64,000 nt of DNA from Amphibalanus amphitrite (Eukaryota; Arthropoda; Thecostraca; Balanomorpha; Balanidae), in contig NW_024882872.1 in assembly GCF_019059575.1 (NCBI RefSeq), positions 62,001 through 126,000 of the forward strand, given 5' to 3'. A model generated the notes under the pieces. The model was given only the letters and a program-made list of their open reading frames with translations, did not search any database and had not been told where the DNA came from. Of this stretch, positions 55,065 through 64,000 are shown piece by piece. Positions within the stretch are counted from its first letter, which is position 1, and the number at the start of each line of letters is the position of its first letter. The position numbers and the translations under genes are program-made.

Positions 55065-58000
55065 TCACTAGGTCATGACCTTCAAGGTCAAGGTCAAGGT
55101 CAAAGGACGGGGAACGCTCTACAGCCTAAAGTTACCGTCCGATTGGCTTGTAAATGGTCTCAATCGATTCCCCGACCCCGATTCCAGGTTGACAGCGATT
55201 TCCAGGTCACTAGGTCATGACCTTCAAGGTCAAGGTCAAGGTCAAAGGACGGGGAACGCTCTACAGCCTAAAGTTACCGTCCGATTGGCTTGTAAATGGT
55301 CTCAATCGATTCCTCGACCCCGATTCCAGGTTGACAGCCATTTTCAGGTCACTAGGTCATGACCTTCAAGGTCAAGGTCAAGGTCAAAGGACGGGGAACG
55401 CTCTACAGCCTAAAGTTACCGTCCGATTGGCTTGTAAATGGTCTCAATCGATTCCCTGACCCCGATTCCAGGTTGACAGCGATTTCCAGGTCACTAGGTC
55501 ATGACCTTCAAGGTCAAGGTCAAGGTCAAAGGACGGGGAACGCTCTACAGCCTAAAGTTACCGTCCGATTGGCTTGTAAATGGTCTCAATCGATTCCTTG
55601 ACCCCGATTCCAGGTTGACAGCGATTTTCAGGTCACTAGGTCATGACCTTCAAGGTCAAGGTCAAGGTCAAAGGACGGGGAACGCTCTACAGCCTAAAGT
55701 TACCGTCCGATTGGCTTGTAAATGGTCTCAATCGATTCCCTGACCCCGATTCCAGGTTGACAGCGATTTCCAGGTCACTAGGTCATGACCTTCAAGGTCA
55801 AGGTCAAGGTCAAAGGACGGGGAACGCTCTACAGCCTAAAGTTACCGTCCGATTGGCTTGTAAATGGTCTCAATCGATTCCTTGACCCCGATTCCAGGTT
55901 GACAGCGATTTTCAGGTCACTAGGTCATGACCTTCAAGGTCAAGGTCAAGGTCAAAGGACGGGGAACGCTCTACAGCCTAAAGTTATCGTCCGATTGGCT
56001 TGTAAATGGTCTCAATCGATTCCTTGACCCCGATTCCAGGTTGACTGCGATTTTCAGGTCACTAGGTCATGACCTTCAAGGTCAAGGTCAGGGTCAAAGG
56101 ACGGGGAACGCTCTACAGCCTAAAGTTACCGTCCGATTGGCTTGTAAATGGTCTCAATCGATTCCTTGACCCCGATTCCAGGTTGACAGTCATTTTCAGG
56201 TCACTAGGTCATGACCTTCAAGGTCAAGGTCAAGGTTCGCGAATATCAAACTAAAAATTCGATATTCGGACGGGGAACGCAATAACTCAAGAACCAGTGA
56301 ACCGATTTTGATGAAAAGACCCTCATTCGATTCCTCGTTCCTCATTGCAGGTTGACAGCGATTTTCAGGTCACTAGGTCATGACCTTCAAGGTCAAGGTC
56401 AAGGTCAAAGGACGGGGAACGCTCTACAGCCTAAAGTTACCGTCCGATTGGCTTGTAAATGGTCTCAATCGATTCCCTGACCCCGATTCCAGGTTGACAG
56501 CGATTTCCAGGTCACTAGGTCATGACCTTCAAGGTCAAGGTCAAGGTCAAAGGACGGGGAACGCTCTACAGCCTAAAGTTACCGTCCGATTGGCTTGTAA
56601 ATGGTCTCAATCGATTCCTTGACCCCGATTCCAGGTTGACAGCGGTTTCCAGGTCACTAGGTCATGACCTTCAAGGTCAAGGTCAAGGTCAAAGGACGGG
56701 GAACGCTCTACAGCCTAAAGTTACCGTCCGATTGGCTTGTAAATGGTCTCAATCGATTCCCTGACCCCGATTCCAGGTTGACAGCGATTTTCAGGTCACT
56801 AGGTCATGACCTTCAAGGTCAAGGTCAAGGTCAAAGGACGGGGAACGCTCTACAGCCTAAAGTTACCGTCCGATTGGCTTGTAAATGGTCTCAATCGATT
56901 CCTTGACCCCGATTCCAGTTTGACAGCGATTTTCAGGTCACTAGGTCATGACCTTCAAGGTCAAGGTCAAGGTCAAAGGACGGGGAACGCTCTACAGCCT
57001 AAAGTTACCGTCCGATTGGCTTGTAAATGGTCTCAATCGATTCCTTGACCCCGATTCCAGGTTGACAGCGATTTTCAGGTCACTAGGTCATGACCTTCAA
57101 GGTCAAGGTCAAGGTTCGCGAATATCAAACTAAAAATTCGATATTCGGACGGGGAACGCAATAACTCAAGAACCAGTGAACCGATTTTGATGAAAAGACC
57201 CTCATTCGATTCCTCGTTCCTCATTGCAGGTTGACAGCGATTTTCAGGTCACTAGGTCATGACCTTCAAGGTCAAGGTCAAGGTCAAAGGACGGGGAACG
57301 CTCTACAGCCTAAAGTTACCGTCCGATTGGCTTGTAAATGGTCTCAATCGATTCCCTGACCCCGATTCCAGGTTGACAGCGATTTCCAGGTCACTAGGTC
57401 ATGACCTTCAAGGTCAAGGTCAAGGTCAAAGGACGGGGAACGCTCTACAGCCTAAAGTTACCGTCCGATTGGCTTGTAAATGGTCTCAATCGATTCCTTG
57501 ACCCCGATTCCAGGTTGACAGCGATTTCCAGGTCACTAGGTCATGACCTTCAAGGTCAAGGTCAAGGTCAAAGGACGGGGAACGCTCTACAGCCTAAAGT
57601 TACCGTCCGATTGGCTTGTAAATGGTCTCAATCGATTCTCTGACCCCGATTCCAGGTTGACAGCGATTTCCAGGTCACTAGGTCATGACCTTCAAGGTCA
57701 AGGTCAAGGTCAAAGGACGGGGAACGCTCTACAGCCTAAAGTTACCGTCCGATTGGCTTGTAAATGGTCTCAATCGATTCCTTGACCCCGATTCCAGGTT
57801 GACAGCGATTTTCAGGTCACTAGGTCATGACCTTCAAGGTCAAGGTCAAGGTCAAAGGACGGGGAACGCTCTACAGCCTAAAGTTACCGTCCGATTGGCT
57901 TGTAAATGGTCTCAATCGATTCCTTGACCCCGATTCCAGGTTGACAGCGATTTTCAGGTCACTAGGTCATGACCTTCAAGGTCAAGGTCAAGGTCAAAGG

Positions 58001-59685
58001 ACGGGGAACGCTCTACAGCCTAAAGTTACCGTCCGATTGGCTTGTAAATGGTCTCAATCGATTCCTTGACCCCGATTCCAGGTTGACAGCGATTTTCAGG
58101 TCACTAGGTCATGACCTTCAAGGTCAAGGTCAAGGTCAAAGGACGGGGAACGCTCTACAGCCTAAAGTTACCGTCCGATTGGCTTGTAAATGGTCTCAAT
58201 CGATTCCTTGGCCCCGATTCCAGGTTGACAGTCATTTTCAGGTCACTAGGTCATGACCTTCAAGGTCAAGGTCAAGGTTCGCGAATATCAAACTAAAAAT
58301 TCGATATTCGGACGGGGAACGCAATAACTCAAGAACCAGTGAACCGATTTTGATGAAAAGACCCTCATTCGATTCCTCGTTCCTCATTGCAGGTTGACAG
58401 CGATTTTCAGGTCACTAGGTCATGACCTTCAAGGTCAAGGTCAAGGTCAAAGGACGGGGAACGCTCTACAGCCTAAAGTTACCGTCCGATTGGCTTGTAA
58501 ATGGTCTCAATCGATTTCCTGACCCCGATTTCAGGTTGACAGCGATTTCCAGGTCACTAGGTCATGACCTTCAAGGTCAAGGTCAAGGTCAAAGGACGGG
58601 GAACGCTCTACAGCCTAAAGTTACCGTCCGATTGGCTTGTAAATGGTCTCAATCGATTCCTTGACCCCGATTCCAGGTTGACAGTCATTTTCAGGTCACT
58701 AGGTCATGACCTTCAAGGTCAAGGTCAAGGTTCGCGAATATCAAACTAAAAATTCGATATTCGGACGGGGAACGCAATAACTTAAGAACCAGTGAACCGA
58801 TTTTGATGAAAAGACCCTCATTCGATTCCTCGTTCCTCATTGCAGGTTGACAGCGATTTTCAGGTCACTAGGTCATGACCTTCAAGGTCAAGGTCAAGGT
58901 CAAAGGACGGGGAACGCTCTACAGCCTAAAGTTACCGTCCGATTGGCTTGTAAATGGTCTCAATCGATTCCTTGACCCCGATTCCAGGTTGACAGCGATT
59001 TTCAGGTCACTAGGTCATGACCTTCAAGGTCAAGGTCAAGGTCAAAGGACGGGGAACGCTCTACAGCCTAAAGTTACCGTCCGATTGGCTTGTAAATGGT
59101 CTCAATCGATTCCTTGGCCCCGATTCCAGGTTGACAGTCATTTTCAGGTCACTAGGTCATGACCTTGAAGGTCAAGGTCAAGGTTCGCGAATATCAAACT
59201 AAAAATTCGATATTCGGACGGGGAACGCAATAACTCAAGAACCAGTGAACCGATTTTGATGAAAAGACCCTCATTCGATTCCTCGTTCCTCATTGCAGGT
59301 TGACAGCGATTTTCAGGTCACTAGGTCATGACCTTCAAGGTCAAGGTCAAGGTCAAAGGACGGGGAACGCTCTGCAGCCTTAAGTTACCGTCCGATTGGC
59401 TTGTAAATGGTCCCAATCGATTCCCTGACCCCGATTCCAGGTTGACAACGATTTCCAGGTCACTAGGTCATGACCTTCAAGGTCAAGGTCAAGGTCAAAG
59501 GACGGGGAACGCTCTACAGCCTAAAGTTACCGTCCGATTGGCTTGTAAATGGTCTCAATGGATTCCTCGACCCCGATTTCAGGTTGACAGCCATTTTCAG
59601 GTCACTAGGTCATGACCTTCAAGGTCAAGGTCAAGGTCAAAGGACGGGGAACGCTCTACAGCCTAAAGTTACCGTCCGATTGGCT
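55065..59685 (+). repeat. Left arm tandem array (142/169-bp units)
   Basis: Each 142-bp unit opens with AGGTCACTAGGTCATGACCT, then three overlapping AAGGTCA repeats, GGACGGGGAACGCTCTACAG, GTCTCAATCGATTCC and GGTTGACAGCGATTT. The 169-bp units (near 56211, 57090, 58253, 58706, 59159) switch after the AAGGTCA run to TTCGCGAATATCAAACTA, the sequence of the element's own end. Two diagnostic bases (CCCTGA versus CTTGA, and TTTCC versus TTTTC) often alternate between neighbouring units, giving a 284-bp higher-order period in parts. Confidence 0.93.
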
Positions 59686-62144
59686 TGACCTTGAAGGTCA
59701 TGACCTAGTGACCTGGAAATCGCTGTCAACCTGGAATCGGGGTCAGGGAATCGATTGAGACCATTTACAAGCCAATCGGACGGTAACTTTAGGCTGTAGA
59801 GCGTTCCCCGTCCTTTGACCTTGACCTTGACCTTGAAGGTCATGACCTAGTGACCTGAAAATCGCTGTCAACCTGGAATCGGGGTCAAGGAATCGATTGA
59901 GACCATTTACAAGCCAATCGGACGGTAACTTTAGGCTGTAGAGCGTTCCCCGTCCTTTGACCTTGACCTTGACCTTGAAGGTCATGACCTAGTGACCTGG
60001 AAATCGCTGTCAACCTGGAATCGGGGTCAGGGAATCGATTGAGACCATTTACAAGCCAATCGGACGGTAACTTTAGGCTGTAGAGCGTTCCCCGTCCTTT
60101 GACCTTGACCTTGACCTTGAAGGTCATGACCTAGTGACCTGAAAATCGCTGTCAACCTGCAATGAGGAACGAGGAATCGAATGAGGGTCTTTTCATCAAA
60201 ATCGGTTCACTGGTTCTTGAGTTATTGCGTTCCCCGTCCGAATATCGAATTTTTAGTTTGATATTCGCGAACCTTGACCTTGACCTTGAAGGTCATGACC
60301 TAGTGACCTGAAAATGACTGTCAACCTGGAATCGGGGTCAAGGAATCGATTGAGACCATTTACAAGCCAATCGGACGGTAACTTTAGGCTGTAGAGCGTT
60401 CCCCGTCCTTTGACCTTGACCTTGACCTTGAAGGTCATGACCTAGTGACCTGAAAATCGCTGTCAACCTGGAATCGGGGTCAAGGAATCGATTGAGACCA
60501 TTTACAAGCCAATCGGACGGTAACTTTAGGCTGTAGAGCGTTCCCCGTCCTTTGACCTTGACCTTGACCTTGAAGGTCATGACCTAGTGACCTGAAAATC
60601 GCTGTCAACCTGGAATCGGGGTCAAGGAATCGATTGAGACCATTTACAAGCCAATCGGACGGTAACTTTAGGCTGTAGAGCGTTCCCCGTCCTTTGACCT
60701 TGACCTTGACCTTGAAGGTCATGACCTAGTGACCTGGAAATCGCTGTCAACCTGGAATCGGGGTCAGGGAATCGATTGAGACCATTTACAAGCCAATCGG
60801 ACGGTAACTTTAGGCTGTAGAGCGTTCCCCGTCCTTTGACCTTGACCTTGACCTTGAAGGTCATGACCTAGTGACCTGAAAATTGCTGTCAACCTGGAAT
60901 CGGGGTCAAGGAATCGATTGAGACCATTTATAAGCCAATCGGACGGTAACTTTAGGCTGTAGAGCGTTCCCCGTCCTTTGACCTTGACCTTGACCTTGAA
61001 GGTCATGACCTAGTGACCTGGAAATCGCTGTCAACCTGGAATCGGGGTCAGGGAATCGATTGAGACCATTTACAAGCCAATCGGACGGTAACTTTAGGCC
61101 GTAGAGCGTTCCCCGTCCTTTGACCTTGACCTTGACCTTGAAGGTCATGACCTAGTGACCTGAAAATCGCTGTCAACCTGGAATCGGGGTCAAGGAATCG
61201 ATTGAGACCATTTACAAGCCAATCGGACGGTAACTTTAGGCTGTAGAGCGTTCCCCGTCCTTTGACCTTGACCTTGACCTTGAAGGTCATGACCTAGTGA
61301 CCTGAAAATCGCTGTGAGCCTGGAATCGGGGTCAAGGAATCGATTGAGACCATTTACAAGCCAATCGGACGGTAACTTTAGGCTGTAGAGCGTTCCCCGT
61401 CCTTTGACCTTGACCTTGACCTTGAAGGTCATGACCTAGTGACCTGGAAATCGCTGTCAACCTGGAATCGGGGTCAGGGAATCGATTGAGACCATTTACA
61501 AGCCAATCGGACGGTAACTTTAGGCTGTAGAGCGTTCCCCGTCCTTTGACCTTGACCTTGACCTTGAAGGTCATGACCTAGTGACCTGAAAATCGCTGTC
61601 AACCTGGAATCGGGGTCAAGGAATCGATTGAGACCATTTACAAGCCAATCGGACGGTAACTTTAGGCTGTAGAGCGTTCCCCGTCCTTTGACCTTGACCT
61701 TGACCTTGAAGGTCATGACCTAGTGACCTGGAAATCGCTGTCAACCTGGAATCGGGGTCAAGGAATCGATTGAGACCATTTACAAGCCAATCGGACGGTA
61801 ACTTTAGGCTGTAGAGCGTTCCCCGTCCTTTGACCTTGACCTTGACCTTGAAGGTCATGACCTAGTGACCTGGAAATCGCTGTCAACCTGGAATCGGGGT
61901 CAGGGAATCGATTGAGACCATTTACAAGCCAATCGGACGGTAACTTTAGGCTGTAGAGCGTTCCCCGTCCTTTGACCTTGACCTTGACCTTGAAGGTCAT
62001 GACCTAGTGACCTGAAAATCGCTGTCAACCTGCAATGAGGAACGAGGAATCGAATGAGGGTCTTTTCATCAAAATCGGTTCACTGGTTCTTGAGTTATTG
62101 CGTTCCCCGTCCGAATATCGAATTTTTAGTTTGATATTCGCGAA
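59686..62144 (-). repeat. Right arm tandem array, inverted
   Basis: This carries the same units as the left arm on the opposite strand, about 15 of 142 bp with one internal 169-bp unit near 60130-60296. The switch of orientation at about 59685 (GATTGGCTTGACCTTGAAGG) has no spacer and breaks a unit at a shared CTTG. Confidence 0.93.
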
Positions 62145-62172
62145 TATCAAACTGCTGCTCAATTGATGGACG

Positions 62173-62183
62173 TCAAAACTGTA
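62173..62183 (+). repeat. Right 11-bp target-site duplication of foldback element
   Basis: TCAAAACTGTA matches 54892-54902 exactly, in direct orientation. Confidence 0.88.
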
Positions 62184-62587
62184 AGGTCCGCCAGAAATGT
62201 CGACACCAATAGCAATGCAGAGACAAAGCAGGCGTTAAAACACTGCAAAATTTTGTTGGCGTTTAAGTACTGCAAAATCGAATGGCATTAAAGTACCGCA
62301 AGGTTGCGATCATGATTTAGTGCCAATTAGAAAACAAACTACAATTTGTTGTTAGTACTTAGATATAGAATAAAAACCAAAGGTTCTGAGACTGACCTGA
62401 TTTTTATCTTAGCGTCTTTGAGCTGGGATCCATGAGCAGAGTAATTGCGTATTACAAACGTATCACTATGCTGAACAAGCAGGAAAATCCGTTCCTGATG
62501 CACATTTACTCGTCAATGTGTTCGGGGTCTTTGTATCAATGTCATTAGACGTTTAGTGTGTGATGTGTGTGTGATGTGTGAGCCATG
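62184..62587. other. Intergenic, no gene seen
   Basis: This is A/T-rich unique-looking DNA; together with 54774-54891 it is the probable original target sequence of the foldback element. Confidence 0.45.
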
Positions 62588-63032
62588 GGCCCTGTTCAAG
62601 TGTCTGCGGCCGCCGCGGCTCCCGCGGCCAAAAAGGCGGAGCTTAGCTGGCGGCCAATCAGGCGAGAGCAGCATTCTGGGTAATGCGTAGCTCTTCCTGC
62701 GGCTCCCGCGGTCGCTCGGGAGCGACCGCAAGGAAACTTCGACATAAACTGCGCGCGTGAGACAAAACATTGCGGATTTCGCTCTTTGTTTCCGTTGATT
62801 TTATTATGTTGATAAGGAATAATTGCTTCAAAAAGGTACTAATTGAAGTAATAAAGCCATTATAAAGCCATTACACACAAGATTTTGATCAGCATCTCCT
62901 TTCAAAACAACCGTGCCATTCTCGTCGCCGGCCGCAGCGGCCGCAGCCGCGAGGGTGTTCAACCTAACCGAAATTAGGCTCCGCCTCCCGGCCGCGGGAG
63001 CCGCGGCGGCCGCAGAGCACTTGAACAGGGCT
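62588..63032. mobile_element. Inverted-repeat element with GGGCCCTGTTCAAG ends
   Basis: The left arm, GGGCCCTGTTCAAGTGTCTG followed by CGGCCGCCGCGGCTCCCGCGGCC, is mirrored at 62984-63032. Arms of about 45 bp enclose an A/T-rich centre. The ends resemble the elements at 35350 and 42751. No clean target duplication was identified. It is non-coding. Confidence 0.65.
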
Positions 63033-63412
63033 CTGGTTCAGCGGGCTTTGGCCCGTATAGTGTTATTTACGGGTTAGCGGACCGTGATCCGTCTCGCGCG
63101 TCGGCTCCTACCCGTAGCGCAGCCGCCGCCCAGGGTATATTGAGTGAAGGGTAGGACGAACTTTGGTAGGAATTTCTAGTATATCTACTAGAAAACCTAC
63201 TATATGTGGTCGGGACTAGCAAAAAGTTAGTTCAAACTAGAATATGGTAACGCTTATGGTTGGCAGTTGTGACGCGCACGTGACATTCATTTCTTAAATT
63301 TCTAAAATAACAGGTTTTAGGGGCCGATTAGTGGGCAGATACATTCAATTAGCTATTAATAATTGATTATGCAAACATTCAAGAATCTACATCATTCAAT
63401 TCTAGCCAAAAT
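63033..63412. other. Intergenic, no gene seen
   Basis: No recognised feature. A short imperfect repeat of CTAGTATATCTACTAGAAAA lies near 63175-63200. Confidence 0.4.
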
Positions 63413-63495
63413 CACGCGGCGCTCCCAGGATTCGAACTCACGACCCTCGGATCCGTAGCCCGATACGCTACCGACTGCGCTACCGAGGACCGCGC
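63413..63495 (-). ncRNA. tRNA-like sequence (SINE head or tRNA pseudogene)
   Basis: On the minus strand there is a box A-like TAGCGCAGTCGG, an anticodon arm with five pairs around a CTACGGA loop (ACG at the anticodon positions, which would be arginine) and a box B AGTTCGAATCC. The acceptor stem does not pair and the T stem has mismatches. This fits a tRNA-derived SINE or a decayed tRNA gene better than a working tRNA. Confidence 0.6.
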
Positions 63496-63912
63496 GCCGA
63501 CGATCGGAGAGGCGGATCGCGGGTGCTGGCGTGCAGAGAAATCTTTACCCTGTACGCCGTAGAAGATCGGCTGGGTTTCGTGAAAAATGGTAGAGGAATT
63601 GTCGAAAGAAAATTCATCGATCTATCATTTGAGACTAAGAACCATTGATTCCTTCAAAGGTTGACCGAGATATCGCTCGCTGAAAACAGGCCATTTAACA
63701 TGTAAACCCTATGGGCTGGTAGGAAATGTACGCCGTGGAGCAGCAGTGCTACCAACTAACTTCGGCGGGGGCCGAGCCGCCGCCCGCCAGGTGTGGAAGT
63801 GGGCGGGGCCTGGCCGGCAGTGGGAGTCGTGGGACGGCCGGGAGTGGATGTGCCGCAGTTATGGTCGAGCGTTGATATATATATACAATCAGTTACAAGC
63901 TATTTCGGCAAT
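63496..63912. other. Probable 5' part of another retroelement, LTR not resolved
   Basis: The stretch leads into the gag-like start at 63913 and includes a GC-rich part (63765-63860) and a TATATATATACAATC run. The LTR boundary and primer site could not be fixed because the partner LTR is outside the window. Confidence 0.35.
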
Positions 63913-64000
63913 ATGGCCAGTTTTGACGTTAAATTAATCCCAGAGTTCGATGGGTCACACGGAGCGTGCGTTCTCGAGTGGATAGAGAAGATCGAGATGG
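63913..64000 (+). CDS. Start of a retroelement gag gene (runs off the window)
   Basis: From ATG 63913 the frame is open to the window end (29 codons), beginning MASFDVKLIPEFDGS and then VLEWIEKIE. A start of the form 'short leader, P-x-F-D-G-S, hydrophobic, E-W-hydrophobic-E' is typical of Ty3/Gypsy Gag proteins. The sequence differs from the Gag at 53977, so it belongs to another element. Only the first residues are seen, so the family assignment is tentative. Confidence 0.6.
   Translation, partial: MASFDVKLIPEFDGSHGACVLEWIEKIEM

Larger units (their letters stand above)
54903..62172. mobile_element. 7.27-kb foldback element of tandem units in two opposed arms
   Basis: Both ends are inverted copies starting CGTCCATCAATTGAGCAGCA and containing the perfect palindrome GATATTCGCGAATATC. 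Between them lie two arms. The left (to about 59685) has about 27 units of 142 bp in plus orientation, interspersed with five 169-bp units. The right (59686 onward) has about 15 units of 142 bp and one internal 169-bp unit in minus orientation. An 11-bp direct repeat brackets the whole. Long inverted repeats made of tandem units with 8-11 bp target duplications are the signature of Foldback/Galileo-type or Mutator-like elements. No transposase is present. The many identical 80- and 61-codon ORFs starting MTFKVKVKVKG are repeat artefacts: 142 is not divisible by 3, so the frame changes each unit. Confidence 0.92.

Noticed and set aside
55075..62000. Dozens of 61-95 codon ORFs starting MTFKVKVKVKG on both strands
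   Set aside because: They recur only because the DNA unit recurs. The unit length (142) is not divisible by 3, so each ORF crosses into a different frame of the next unit, and the composition reflects the repeat, not a protein family.
54903..62172. CRISPR-like array
   Set aside because: Units are contiguous with no unique spacers, are far too long, occur in eukaryotic DNA, and lie in two opposed orientations inside transposon ends.
63413..63495. Functional tRNA-Arg(ACG) gene
   Set aside because: The anticodon arm and box A/B look right, but the acceptor stem does not pair and the T stem has mismatches. A SINE head or pseudogene fits better.

Overview
This window is animal nuclear DNA. Its genes are split by GT-AG introns and encode metazoan families: TMEM33, FAXC/failed axon connections, glutaminyl cyclase, a GABP-alpha type ETS factor and RABL3. 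Intergenic DNA is dense in transposons. Coding exons are strongly G/C at third positions, while introns are A/T richer. A TTAGG-like tract and the gene repertoire suggest an invertebrate, probably an arthropod. A crustacean such as a barnacle is only a guess.

Layout. 1-6.2 kb: repeats only (a TTAACCC-end element, a GC-rich minisatellite, hairpins, a nested inverted-repeat element). 6.9-12.2 kb: CpG-rich block and the last three coding exons of TMEM33 (+). 14.2-15.2 kb: intronless FAXC-like gene (+). 16.7-18.5 kb: two inverted-repeat DNA elements. 18.6-26.5 kb: complete seven-exon glutaminyl-peptide cyclotransferase gene (-), whose 5.3-kb first intron holds a CGACGTCGG-rich composite repeat, tRNA-derived SINEs and a hAT-like MITE. 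29-33.1 kb: nine-exon GABPA/Ets97D-type gene (+). 36.7-37.4 kb: intronless RABL3 (+). 37.9-42.5 kb: six-exon gene with two Myb/SANT-like (trihelix) domains (+). 43.8-45.2 kb: small coiled-coil gene (-). 48.8-54.8 kb: a young Ty3/Gypsy LTR retrotransposon (-) with an internal duplicated and inverted segment. 54.9-62.2 kb: a 7.27-kb foldback element made of 142-bp and 169-bp tandem units in two opposed arms, bounded by an 11-bp direct repeat. 62.6-64 kb: a further inverted-repeat element, a tRNA-like SINE head and the start of another gag gene.

The host genes do not form a pathway; each is an ordinary housekeeping or regulatory gene. The most unusual object is the giant foldback element. Each unit carries clustered AGGTCA nuclear-receptor half-sites (DR2, inverted repeat with zero spacing, and TCAAGGTCA monomer sites), close to 50 times, inside what looks like a transposed unit. 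The second is the rearranged Gypsy element, which contains an inverted copy of its own RNase H region, a 127-bp duplication and 227 bp of foreign-looking DNA. All calls rest on reading the sequence; no database search was possible.
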